This document shows positions 8,686 through 16,677 of a stretch of 64,000 nucleotides of DNA, piece by piece. The position numbers and the translations under genes are program-made. Source of the DNA: Deltaproteobacteria bacterium (lineage in GTDB: Bacteria; Lernaellota; Lernaellaia; JACKCT01). Within the stretch, counting starts at the first letter, position 1, and each line of letters starts with the position of its first letter. The stretch covers positions 59,878 through 123,877 of the forward strand of contig JADLEX010000023.1 of assembly GCA_020845895.1 (NCBI GenBank), written 5' to 3'. The notes below the pieces were generated by a model that saw only the letters and a program-made list of their open reading frames with translations, was not told the origin of the DNA and did not search any database.

Positions 8686-9444
8686 TCAATCGGATTTTTT
8701 CGTGCGGGCTTTCGCGACATGCGCCGCGAAGGGCTCGTCCGAAATCGACCTATGCTGCGCCGCGAGAAAATGCCCGACGAAATCCTCGTACTCGACCGCG
8801 TAGGATTCGTTCAGCAGCCGCCGCGAGAGTTCGAGCGAGACGGCGTTGAACGGCAGAAACTCGTCGATCGTTTTCGCGAGCGCGGCGTCGGCGTCAACCG
8901 GGTCGTAGAGCCGATCGACGAGCCCGATCCGCTCGGCCTCGTCCGCCGCGAGCATCCGGCTCGTGAGCACGATCGATTTGGCGCGCCCCAGGCCGATGAA
9001 CTTGGCGAGGCGGAACGTGGCGAGGCCCGGGATAAAACCGAGACGCACCTCGTTGAAGCCGATCCGAGCGCCGCGCGCCATCAGGCGAAAATCGCACACG
9101 AGCGCGAGCTGCGCGCCGCCGCCCACGCACTCGCCGTTGATCTGCGCAATCGTGATCTTGGGAAGTTTCTCGATCGCGGTGCAGGCCTTTTCCCACTTGT
9201 GAAAGCCATTGATGTCCGCCGCGCGGCCGGGCTCGAAATCGGCGAGATCAATGCCCGAGCAGAACACGTCGCCCGCGCCGCGAATGACGAGCACATCGGC
9301 CTTCGACTCGTCGGCCAGATGCTCGCACGCCGCGACCAGCTCGCGCACCATCTTCATGTTCGTGGCGTTGCCCGCTTCGGGCCGGTTCAGCGTGAGCGTG
9401 GCGACGCGCGGGCCGTCCGTGAGCGTCAGTGTTTCGTAACCCAT
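8686..9444 (-). CDS. Enoyl-CoA hydratase/isomerase family protein
   Basis: 252 aa from the ATG at 9444, which has AGGAGAG just upstream; a GTG at 9456 is less likely. The crotonase fold is shown by VATLTLNRPEAGNATN, the oxyanion-hole stretch DVFCSGIDLADFEPG, and ITIAQINGECVGGGAQLALVCDFRLMA. The gene starts 8 nt after the stop of a DpgA-like synthase. In glycopeptide-antibiotic pathways DpgA works with the crotonase-fold proteins DpgB and DpgD that dehydrate/aromatise the tetraketide, so a similar partner role is likely here. Generic fatty-acid hydratase activity remains possible. Confidence 0.85.
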   Translation of the reverse strand: MGYETLTLTDGPRVATLTLNRPEAGNATNMKMVRELVAACEHLADESKADVLVIRGAGDVFCSGIDLADFEPGRAADINGFHKWEKACTAIEKLPKITIAQINGECVGGGAQLALVCDFRLMARGARIGFNEVRLGFIPGLATFRLAKFIGLGRAKSIVLTSRMLAADEAERIGLVDRLYDPVDADAALAKTIDEFLPFNAVSLELSRRLLNESYAVEYEDFVGHFLAAQHRSISDEPFAAHVAKARTKKSD

Positions 9445-9452
9445 CTCTCTCC

Positions 9453-10505
9453 TCACCAGCGCAACAGCGCCGTCTCGATGCTCGTGCCCGGGCCCATCGC
9501 GATCATCACGCCGTAGTCGCCGTCCTTCGCGATTTGCTCGTCACGCAGTCGCGCCAGCGAAAACAGCACCGACGCCGACGAGAGATTGCCGAAGCCGCGC
9601 AGGATCGCGCGCGTGTGGCGCACGTCGTGATTCGTGAGGCCGAGATTGTACTTGATGCTGTCGATGACTTTCTTTCCGCCCGAATGTACGAGCCAGTGCG
9701 CGATGTTTCGCTGCTTGAGGCCGAAGCGGTCCAGCAGGCGCATCACGGGCACACGCACGTTATTGCCGATGACGTAGGGGATATTGTGATCGAGAAAAAA
9801 CGAGAGCTTGCCGCCCACGGTGTCGAAACGCATCGCGTCGATCGCCTCGGGAATGATGTGCGATTCGAAACCGAGCACCGCGGGGTGCGTTTCGGAATTC
9901 CCCGTCGTGAGCACGGCGGCCGCCGCGCCGTCGCCGAACAGCGAGTTGACGACGGCGGTGCGCATGGTCTCGTCGTGCACATACGCCGCGGAGCACACCT
10001 CGCAGCACAGCAGCAGCGACCGCGCGCCGGGGTGCGCACCGGCATACGACGCCGCCGGCGCGAGGCCGTTGAGCGCGGCGTTGCAGCCCATGCCGATGAT
10101 GTCGAGCCGGTGCACGTCGGCGCGAAATCCCATCGCACGCACGAGATGCGCGCTGATGCCCGGACACAAAAACCCCGTGCTGGTGACGGTCACGAGTTGG
10201 TCGATGTCGCCCGGAGCGAGCTCTCCCATGTCCAGCGCCGCGCCGACCGCCCGCGCGCCCATGTCGAGCACGCCGCGCAGATGCTTGCCGATCAGTTCCT
10301 CGGGCGACTCGTCGGCGTAGCCGTCGCCGTTGGCGGGCGGCAGATAGAGATGGCGCGATTCGATATGGCTGTTGCGAAACAACGCGCGCGAACGGGGATC
10401 ATCCACACGGAACAGATCGAGGAACTGATCCTGCGTGTAGCGGTCCGGCGGATTCGCCGTGCCGATGGCCGCGATGCGCGGCGCGATGAAATCCGAACGT
10501 GTCAT
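9453..10505 (-). CDS. Type III polyketide synthase, DpgA-like
   Basis: 350 aa from the ATG at 10505; a TTG at 10523 would add six residues. The thiolase-fold triad of type III synthases is visible: Cys in IIGMGCNAALNGL, His in LVHSGGKKVIDS and Asn in GFGNLSSASV. The GMGCNA/HSGGKK wording is closer to 3,5-dihydroxyphenylacetyl-CoA synthase (DpgA) than to plant chalcone synthases (GCFAGG/HPGG). DpgA condenses four malonyl-CoA units. It is followed within 8 nt by an enoyl-CoA hydratase and then a GNAT, forming a compact three-gene operon. No DpgC-type dioxygenase is seen nearby, so the end product is unclear; an alkylresorcinol-type product is the main alternative. Confidence 0.85.
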   Translation of the reverse strand: MTRSDFIAPRIAAIGTANPPDRYTQDQFLDLFRVDDPRSRALFRNSHIESRHLYLPPANGDGYADESPEELIGKHLRGVLDMGARAVGAALDMGELAPGDIDQLVTVTSTGFLCPGISAHLVRAMGFRADVHRLDIIGMGCNAALNGLAPAASYAGAHPGARSLLLCCEVCSAAYVHDETMRTAVVNSLFGDGAAAAVLTTGNSETHPAVLGFESHIIPEAIDAMRFDTVGGKLSFFLDHNIPYVIGNNVRVPVMRLLDRFGLKQRNIAHWLVHSGGKKVIDSIKYNLGLTNHDVRHTRAILRGFGNLSSASVLFSLARLRDEQIAKDGDYGVMIAMGPGTSIETALLRW

Positions 10506-10607
10506 GGCGTCAGCGGCTTGCAAGCCTCGACGCTATCGCGTCCGATTTCGCATGTCCATCGGCGCGACATTGGGCGCAATGTTCAGCCCGTGACGCCGGG
10601 GACTATT

Positions 10608-11351
10608 TTAGTGCTCGACGGCGAAAGCCGCCTTCACGACGGCGGTGATGTCCTTTTCCAGCGACGTCGTGTCGTTCATGCCGTAGCCCGACACGTCGGT
10701 GGAATAACGCGGCGTCACCTGAAACACGCCCGAGCTGATCGAACGCAGCACACCGACCTTGCCGCCCGCGGAGTCGGCCATTTTCTCGGCGCGAACCTTG
10801 GCGTCGTCCGTGGCGAGGCCGAGCATCTCGATGCGCATCTCGGCGAGCTTGGTGAAGTAGTATTCGGGCGCGTAGGATTCCAGCGGCACGCCCTCTTCGA
10901 TCAGATCCGTCACCTTGCGCGAGACGGCCGTGACCCGCGCGACGTCGGTCGACTGGATCTCGAAGCCCTGCGACAACTCGTAGCCGACGACCTCGTTGAT
11001 CGTCTGGTCGCCTTCCAACACGCGCGTCTGGTACATCGGCGAGGTGGCGATGGGCGGAAAGACGAGCTCCTCGGGCTTCACGCCCTCCTTCTGGAAGTAG
11101 GCCTTGAGCCGTTCGACGTGGCGCTTGATCTCGGGGAACGCGGCCTGCGAGGTTGCACCGGTCGCCGAGAGCCGCCCGCGCCAGATCATGAAGTCGGACT
11201 GGATCGGTTTCGTCGCCGAACCGGTCGAACTGATGATCTCCTCGCCGCTTTTCAGATCGCGCACGGTGTTCGACAGGAAACGCCCGGCGAGCGAGATCCC
11301 CACGGCCAGCGCGAGCATGCCCCAGAAAAACGGCCAGTTGTCCTTCGACAT
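10608..11351 (-). CDS. SIMPL domain (DUF541) membrane-anchored protein
   Basis: 247 aa from the ATG at 11351, which has GGAGGA upstream; the frame extends to 11501 but lacks sense there. One N-terminal transmembrane helix (WPFFWGMLALAVGISLAGRFL) is followed by the SIMPL/DUF541 pattern: ISSTGSATKPIQSDFMIWRGRLSA split into two half-repeats, LVFPPIATSPMY and GYELSQGFEIQSTDV, then AEKMADSAGGKVGVLRSIS. Family members face the periplasm; their biochemical role is poorly known. The gene lies 102 nt upstream of the polyketide operon on the same strand and is divergent from the next gene. Confidence 0.85.
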   Translation of the reverse strand: MSKDNWPFFWGMLALAVGISLAGRFLSNTVRDLKSGEEIISSTGSATKPIQSDFMIWRGRLSATGATSQAAFPEIKRHVERLKAYFQKEGVKPEELVFPPIATSPMYQTRVLEGDQTINEVVGYELSQGFEIQSTDVARVTAVSRKVTDLIEEGVPLESYAPEYYFTKLAEMRIEMLGLATDDAKVRAEKMADSAGGKVGVLRSISSGVFQVTPRYSTDVSGYGMNDTTSLEKDITAVVKAAFAVEH

Positions 11352-11473
11352 CGAGTCCTCCGCGTTGGAAGGGACTCTACACCCGCACAGCTCGGACGGG
11401 CAACGGGCGCGGCCTTGCGTCGCCCGCGTCGTTTCGGGAAGATCGCCCGAGTCCTTTTTCCCGGAGGATCGAC

Positions 11474-12241
11474 ATGACCTTTCGCTCGGCCCTGCTCGCA
11501 TTCGTCTCCGCGCTGTTGGTGATCCTGGCGGTCCTGATGACGAACGGTCTCGCGTTCGCCCAGGACGACGGCGGCGCGAACCCGTATGACGACGGTCTGG
11601 ACGACGAGCGCGAAACGCACTTCGGGGGCGGGCTGCTGCAGGTGGGGGGCGTGTTCTTCGACTTCGACCGGATCAACTCGACGCTGAAGAAGTGGGGCTA
11701 CCCGGAGTTCGACGGCAACTTCACGACGGTGGGCTTCGAGTCGTTCTACCGCCGGGGCAATCTCCGCAGCGATTTCATGGTGCCGATCTTCATCCGCGAG
11801 TCGGACAGCTCGACGCGCTTCGAGTCGGCGATGATGGGCGGCGCGATCATTGGCCACGTCGGGTTCAACATGGTCCCGCCCACCGTCTTCAACTGCTACC
11901 CGATGATCGGCATCGGCTACGGGTGGCTCCAGATGTCGCACACCGAGAAGGGCGGCAATTCGGTCGAGGTCGCGCACACCTCCACCCGGCGCGTGCTGAA
12001 CATGACCGCCCACAACTTCATCCTCGACGCCGGCGCCGTGCTGGATGTCACGATCCCGACCTTCGACCGCAAGGGGCGGCAGGAGCACTTCGTGATCTCC
12101 GCGCGCGGCGGGTACATGTGGACGCCGCCCGCCGCGGACTGGCGCAGCGGCGCGTTCAACGTCTCGGGCGGACCCGAGTTCCACATGACGGGACCCTACG
12201 TGCTCGTGGGTATCGGCGGCGACCGGGAGACCTACGACTGA
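11474..12241 (+). CDS. Exported outer-membrane-like beta-barrel protein
   Basis: 255 aa with a strong GGAGGATC ribosome site before the ATG. A signal peptide ends at LAFA-QDD. The mature part shows amphipathic strands with Gly and aromatics (HFGGGLLQVGGVFFDFDRIN, MIGIGYGWLQMSH, FVISARGGYMWTPP), ending in VLVGIGGD, as in small outer membrane barrels. No family could be named. It stands alone, divergent from the SIMPL gene and convergent with the YhfC gene, with a GC-rich hairpin between them. Confidence 0.72.
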   Translation: MTFRSALLAFVSALLVILAVLMTNGLAFAQDDGGANPYDDGLDDERETHFGGGLLQVGGVFFDFDRINSTLKKWGYPEFDGNFTTVGFESFYRRGNLRSDFMVPIFIRESDSSTRFESAMMGGAIIGHVGFNMVPPTVFNCYPMIGIGYGWLQMSHTEKGGNSVEVAHTSTRRVLNMTAHNFILDAGAVLDVTIPTFDRKGRQEHFVISARGGYMWTPPAADWRSGAFNVSGGPEFHMTGPYVLVGIGGDRETYD

Positions 12242-12274
12242 GGCGAGTCCAAAGAATGACGATTTGAATTGTGG

Positions 12275-12294
12275 CCCGGCCGCCCCCGGCCGGG
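12275..12294. terminator. GC-rich hairpin between convergent genes
   Basis: A perfect 8-bp stem CCCGGCCG/CGGCCGGG with a CCCC loop, flanked by GAATT/AATTC, lies between two convergent genes. There is no T tract, so it may slow or end transcription in either direction only weakly. Confidence 0.45.
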
Positions 12295-12362
12295 GAATTC
12301 ACATCGTCGCGGGCGAGGGCGCCCGCGCCACGCTCCAATCAGTCCCGTTCGGCGCATTCGGA

Positions 12363-13145
12363 CTACGCGGAGAACGCCGCCTCGCCGCGCGTCGAGACAG
12401 CCCACCACGCCAACCCCGCCACACTCACCGCGACTGCGATCTCCGCGGCCCACCAACCGGCAGCCTGCATGAGGGCGAGCGCGATCAGGTTCACCGTGCC
12501 GTGCACGAAGATCGCGGCGAGCACCGCTTTGCCGGCGCGGCCCGCGTTGATCCCGCGCGCCACCATCACGGCCAGCGACGCGTGCAGCCCCAACGCCATC
12601 GCGCGTTCGATCACACCCAGGAACGGCATGTGCGCGGGGGTCTTCAGAATTTGGCCCATCACGGCGGCGAGTTCCGGCGGGGGAGCGTCGATGCGGATCG
12701 AAAACAGCACGGCGAAACCGGCGAACGGCAACACGTTCAGCACGAACGCCTCGAGCGCGCCGTGGCCGAGTCCGAAGGCGACCGCATCGCGCCACGCGTG
12801 CGTGTCCCCGGGTTTCGGCTTGCACCACCATCGAAGCACCAGATAACGACCGACCTCCTCGAAGAGCCCCGCGCTGTACGAGAGCAGCACGGCGACGACG
12901 AGGGTGGTTGTGCGGCTTGCCTCCGCGCCGAGTCCCGCGAGTTTGGAGAGGATCGCGACGAGCGGGATGCGCGTGGCGATCTGGAAGATGAAGAAGGTCG
13001 CGACGCCCCACCACACATAGCGCGATGCCGCGCCGGTTCGTGCGCGCCAGATGCGGGGGACGACGAAAACAAGCAGCGCGACGAGAACAGCCGACGCGGC
13101 GAACGCGGCGATGAGCAGCGCTGGCGCGGATGTTTGCGGTAGGAT
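12363..13145 (-). CDS. YhfC-family glutamic-type intramembrane metalloprotease, probable ATC start
   Basis: 260 aa if started at the ATC codon 13143-13145. The YhfC/CPBP-like hallmarks are GLFEEVGRYLVLRWW, GLGHGALEAF, LHASLAVMVARG and FVHGTVNL, i.e. the EE..R and His residues expected to hold metal inside the membrane. The only standard start is GTG at 13016, which would delete the first transmembrane helix (PALLIAAFAASAVLVALLVF). That helix is encoded in frame upstream with no ATG, GTG or TTG, but ATC at 13145 has GGAGG 5 nt before it and lies 18 nt after the mlaD stop. The family has no well-defined substrate. Confidence 0.75.
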   Translation of the reverse strand: MLPQTSAPALLIAAFAASAVLVALLVFVVPRIWRARTGAASRYVWWGVATFFIFQIATRIPLVAILSKLAGLGAEASRTTTLVVAVLLSYSAGLFEEVGRYLVLRWWCKPKPGDTHAWRDAVAFGLGHGALEAFVLNVLPFAGFAVLFSIRIDAPPPELAAVMGQILKTPAHMPFLGVIERAMALGLHASLAVMVARGINAGRAGKAVLAAIFVHGTVNLIALALMQAAGWWAAEIAVAVSVAGLAWWAVSTRGEAAFSA

Positions 13146-13163
13146 CGCGGCCTCCGTGCTTCG

Positions 13164-14681
13164 TTACAGGCCGGCTCCACTCGTGGGGAGGCTCGACGCG
13201 AGAATCGACAGATCGCGGTCGCTGAAATACAGGCCCGCGCCCAGGAACCAGCGCGGGTCGTCATACTTGTTGATGAAGTCGTCGACGCCCGCCGTCACGA
13301 AGAAGTGATCGAGGAACATCAGGTCGATGTAGGTCTTCAGGCGCGGGTTGTTGTCCTTCGAAAAATCCGATGCCTCGAACGCGATGTCCAAGTGGTCCTT
13401 GAACAGGAAGTACTCGACGCCGACGCCGCCCTTGGACTCGATGATGCCGCCGCGGAACAGGAAGTCGTGCCAGCGCTTGCCGAACTGCGCGCTGAAGAGC
13501 AGCTCGTCGCTCGTCACGCGACGTGTCTCGTTCTTGACCGACGTCTCCTCGTCCGCCGCGTCGGGGTTCTCCACGGTGGTCGTCTCGATTTCGGTGGTGC
13601 GTGTGCGTCCCTTGGGCGAGTCGACCAGGGCGAGCATGTAGACCTTGTCGTAATTCGGCCGGATGTTGAGCGCGAAGAAGCTCTTCGCCTCCTGCTGCTC
13701 GATGTGGTATTCGCCCCGGTACTTGAACTCCATCTCCAGGCGCGTGAGGCGCTGCACGTAGTCGTTGATGCCGCTCACGGCCTCGTTGAGTGACGTGATC
13801 GTCTCGTCGTCGTTGACGAGCTTGCCCAGCGTGCCCTGCCCGTCGTCGATCTTTTGCGCGACGTTGGCGAAGGCCTCGAGGCTGCGCGACAGGTTTTCGG
13901 TGACCGCCACGAGGTTTTCGAGCGTCGCCGAGATGTCCTCGCGATTGGTGGACATCACCGTCGCCAAATGCCCGCTGATGTCCTTGAGGTTTTCGGCGAT
14001 GGCGGGCAGCGCCGCCACCGTGCGCGACATTTCCTCGCGATTCTTCGACGTCACGTACGACAGGTTGCCCGAAAAGCTCTCGACGTTCGCCATGATCGCG
14101 TCCATGCGATCCTGGTTGGCCTCGAGCGTGTCGGCGAGCGTCGTCGTGATCGTGTTGAGCGAGATGAAGACGTCGCGGATGCCCTCTTGTCCCTCCTCGC
14201 CGCCGAAGACTTCGCGCAGGTTCGTCGTGACCGCCTTGATGTCCTCGGCCACGTCGTTGAGGTTGCCGGTCAGGGCGGCGATGTCGCCCGAATCGTCCAC
14301 GTTTTCGAATTCCTTGCCCGGTTCCAGGACCTGTCGGCTCGCGCCCGGAAGGATTTCGATATATTTCTGACCCAGAAAACCGTGGCTGGCGATCGAGATG
14401 CGGCTGTCGTCGGGAATCTTGGCATCGGCGCTGATTTTCATCGTCACCAGACCCTTGCCGCCGTCCAGCCGGGTCTCTTCGACCACGCCGATCTTGATGC
14501 CCGCCAAATAGACGTTGGTGTCTTTCTGAATGCCGGCCGCGGTGGGAAAACGGGCGGCATATCGGTTCGGGTACTTGTCGCCGATGGCGTAGTCGCCGAG
14601 CCGGGTCGAGATCCAGGCGATGAGCAGGAAGACGACGACGAAGAAGATGCCGACCTTCGTCTCCGTCGTGAGTTTTCGCAT
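13164..14681 (-). CDS. mlaD: MlaD-type MCE protein with C-terminal barrel-like domain
   Basis: 505 aa with GGGAGA before the ATG. An N-terminal transmembrane anchor (VGIFFVVVFLLIAWIST) precedes one MCE domain (YAARFPTAAGIQKDTNVYLAGIKIGVV...GFLGQKYIEILPG), the lipid-binding fold of Mla-type transporters. Residues ~130-290 are repetitive helices (NLNDVAEDIKAVTTNLREV, repeated IAENLKDI/VTENLSRSL) likely forming a periplasmic tube or coil. The last ~190 residues have alternating strands (KRWHDFLFRGGIIESKGGVGVEYFL...FLGAGLYFSDRDL) that resemble an outer membrane barrel. It could bridge both membranes. MlaF is encoded two genes upstream; no MlaE permease is in the window. Confidence 0.88.
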   Translation of the reverse strand: MRKLTTETKVGIFFVVVFLLIAWISTRLGDYAIGDKYPNRYAARFPTAAGIQKDTNVYLAGIKIGVVEETRLDGGKGLVTMKISADAKIPDDSRISIASHGFLGQKYIEILPGASRQVLEPGKEFENVDDSGDIAALTGNLNDVAEDIKAVTTNLREVFGGEEGQEGIRDVFISLNTITTTLADTLEANQDRMDAIMANVESFSGNLSYVTSKNREEMSRTVAALPAIAENLKDISGHLATVMSTNREDISATLENLVAVTENLSRSLEAFANVAQKIDDGQGTLGKLVNDDETITSLNEAVSGINDYVQRLTRLEMEFKYRGEYHIEQQEAKSFFALNIRPNYDKVYMLALVDSPKGRTRTTEIETTTVENPDAADEETSVKNETRRVTSDELLFSAQFGKRWHDFLFRGGIIESKGGVGVEYFLFKDHLDIAFEASDFSKDNNPRLKTYIDLMFLDHFFVTAGVDDFINKYDDPRWFLGAGLYFSDRDLSILASSLPTSGAGL

Positions 14682-14807
14682 GGATCTCCCAAGGCCGCTT
14701 TAAGGTGAGGTTTTTCTACTATCCGAGCCCCCAAAACGCAATCGGCGACGCCTCGCGGCGAACGGGGGGTTCCACCGATCGGCCCGGACGGCCATCCCAT
14801 CGCGACA

Positions 14808-15890
14808 TCACGCGAGCGTGCGCTCGAGGACCCGCGCGACGTTGCCGCCGATGATCTTTTTCACGTCGGCTTCGGAAAGGCCCGCATCGAGCAGCAGCGC
14901 CGTCAGGCGCGGCAGATCCTCAATGCCGCGCATCCCCGCGGGCATCGTCCAAAGCCAGCCGTCGATGTCCGATCCGTACGCGGCGTGGTCCGCGCCCGCG
15001 ACGCGCACGATGTGCAGGATATGCCTGGCGACGCACCACAGATCGTCGAACCACGTGCGCCCCGTGAACTGCGGGCCGAAGATCACGCCGATCACACCGC
15101 CGTTTTTCGCGACGGCCTCGATCTGCTCGTCGTCGATGTTGCGCCAGGTTTTTTTCACGCCGCAAACGCCGGTGTGACTGACGATGACGGGTTTTTCGGC
15201 GCGCGCGCACGCTTCCATGAAGCCGCGTTTGTTGACGTGCGCGAGATCGACGACGATCCCCATCCGTTCGCACTCGGCGAGCAGCGCGCGGCCGAAGTCG
15301 GTGAGTCCCCTGTCGCGGCCCGAGCGCGAGCCCAAGCCCATCGCGCATTCGCACGCCTCGTTGCCCGAGAAGTGCGCGAAGGTCATGTAACGCACGCCGA
15401 GTTCGTGAAACATCCCGAGCAGCTCGATCCGACCCCCGAGCGCGTGCGCGCCCTCGATGCCGCAGAACGCACCGATGCGCCCGGCGTCGATCCCCTCGCG
15501 CATCGAGGTGCGGTCGCGGATCACGTGGATCTCGCCGGGGTGCGCGTCGCACACGCGATGAAGGTATTCGAGCTGGCGGCGGATTTTTCCCGCGCGCCGG
15601 CGGGGCGACGACAGCGGCGAACACACGAGCCCGAGTCCCTGGATGTCGATGCCGGCGTCGCGAAAGCGCGGCAGGTCGGCCTGCCAGACGAGCGGCGCCC
15701 GGGGCACCATGTTGCGGTGGCGTTTGGCGATGTCGTAGCCGAGCAGGTCGTGCGTGAGCAGGATGTCGATGTGCAGGTCGGCGACGAGACACGAGCGATG
15801 CAACTCGCGCGCGCGTTCGAGCGAAGGCGAGGTTTCGGGCGAGGTGTTCGCCTCGGTGTACGCGCCGGTCGCGGTCGGCGTCGCGCCCAC
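14808..15890 (-). CDS. Membrane dipeptidase (peptidase family M19)
   Basis: 360 aa. Zinc-ligand motifs of renal-dipeptidase-type M19 enzymes are clear: DLHIDIL (His-x-Asp), GIEGAHAL (bridging Glu), VVDLAHVN, VSHTGV and GSDIDGW. The family cleaves dipeptides, including D-amino-acid and beta-lactam-like substrates. The start is GTG at 15888-15890, one nt after the mlaF stop, so it is translationally linked. No signal peptide is visible, which points to the cytoplasm. Its place between mlaF and mlaD is unusual; a link to envelope turnover is inferred from position only. Confidence 0.88.
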   Translation of the reverse strand: MGATPTATGAYTEANTSPETSPSLERARELHRSCLVADLHIDILLTHDLLGYDIAKRHRNMVPRAPLVWQADLPRFRDAGIDIQGLGLVCSPLSSPRRRAGKIRRQLEYLHRVCDAHPGEIHVIRDRTSMREGIDAGRIGAFCGIEGAHALGGRIELLGMFHELGVRYMTFAHFSGNEACECAMGLGSRSGRDRGLTDFGRALLAECERMGIVVDLAHVNKRGFMEACARAEKPVIVSHTGVCGVKKTWRNIDDEQIEAVAKNGGVIGVIFGPQFTGRTWFDDLWCVARHILHIVRVAGADHAAYGSDIDGWLWTMPAGMRGIEDLPRLTALLLDAGLSEADVKKIIGGNVARVLERTLA

Positions 15891-15891
15891 G

Positions 15892-16677
15892 TCAGGCCTG
15901 ATCGTCGAATCCGGCGTGCTCGCCCGCGAGGAACGCCTGGATAAAGGGGTGGTCGTGGCGGCGGATCTCGTCGGGCGGGCCGGTCGCGATGATGCGCCCT
16001 TCGTAGAGCACGGCCATTTGATCGGCGATCTTCATCGCCGCGGAGATGTCGTGGCTGATGATGAAGCTCGTATGGCCCAGGTGTTCCTTGGTGCTCCTGA
16101 TGAGACGGTGGATCGAGTCGGTCATGATGGGGTCGAGGCCGGTGGTCGGCTCGTCGTAGAGCATGATGTCGGGACCGAGCACGATCGCCCGCGCGAGCGC
16201 CGCGCGTTTGCGCATGCCGCCCGACAGCTCCGACGGCATTTTTTGGCCGACTCCGTGCAGGCCGACTTCTTCGAGCGCGTCGCGCACTTTTTCCGCGATC
16301 TCGGACTTGGTGAACTTGCGCGTCTCCTTGATCGGAAAAGCCACGTTCTCGGCCACGTTCATCGAGTCGAAGAGCGCGCCGTCCTGAAACAGCATGCCGA
16401 ACTTGCGGCGCATGTTGTTGAGCTCGATCGGGCCGAGCTGCGTCATGTCGATGCCGTCGATCAGCACGCGCCCCGCGTCGGGCATGAGCAGGCCGATGAG
16501 GTGCTTGAGCGTGACGGATTTTCCGCTGCCCGAACGACCGATCAGGATGGTGATCTGATTTTTCTCGCACGTGAGGTTGACGCCCTGCAGCACCTTGTGG
16601 GCGCCGAAGGACTTGTACACGTCGAGCATCTGAATGACGGGCGTGCCGTCGGGCGCGGCGGCGGGGGCGTCACTCAT
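15892..16677 (-). CDS. mlaF: Mla-type ABC transporter ATP-binding protein
   Basis: 261 aa ATPase. Walker A GRSGSGKS, Q-loop MLFQDGALFDSM, signature LSGGMRKR, Walker B IMLYDEPTTGLDP and the switch His in ISHDI are all intact. The LFQDGALFDSM and SGGMRKRAALARAI wording is typical of MlaF, the ATPase of phospholipid trafficking between inner and outer membranes, rather than of amino-acid importers. Its start overlaps the end of the SIR2-like gene by 4 bp (ATGA). MlaD follows after a dipeptidase gene; the permease MlaE must be encoded elsewhere. Confidence 0.9.
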   Translation of the reverse strand: MSDAPAAAPDGTPVIQMLDVYKSFGAHKVLQGVNLTCEKNQITILIGRSGSGKSVTLKHLIGLLMPDAGRVLIDGIDMTQLGPIELNNMRRKFGMLFQDGALFDSMNVAENVAFPIKETRKFTKSEIAEKVRDALEEVGLHGVGQKMPSELSGGMRKRAALARAIVLGPDIMLYDEPTTGLDPIMTDSIHRLIRSTKEHLGHTSFIISHDISAAMKIADQMAVLYEGRIIATGPPDEIRRHDHPFIQAFLAGEHAGFDDQA

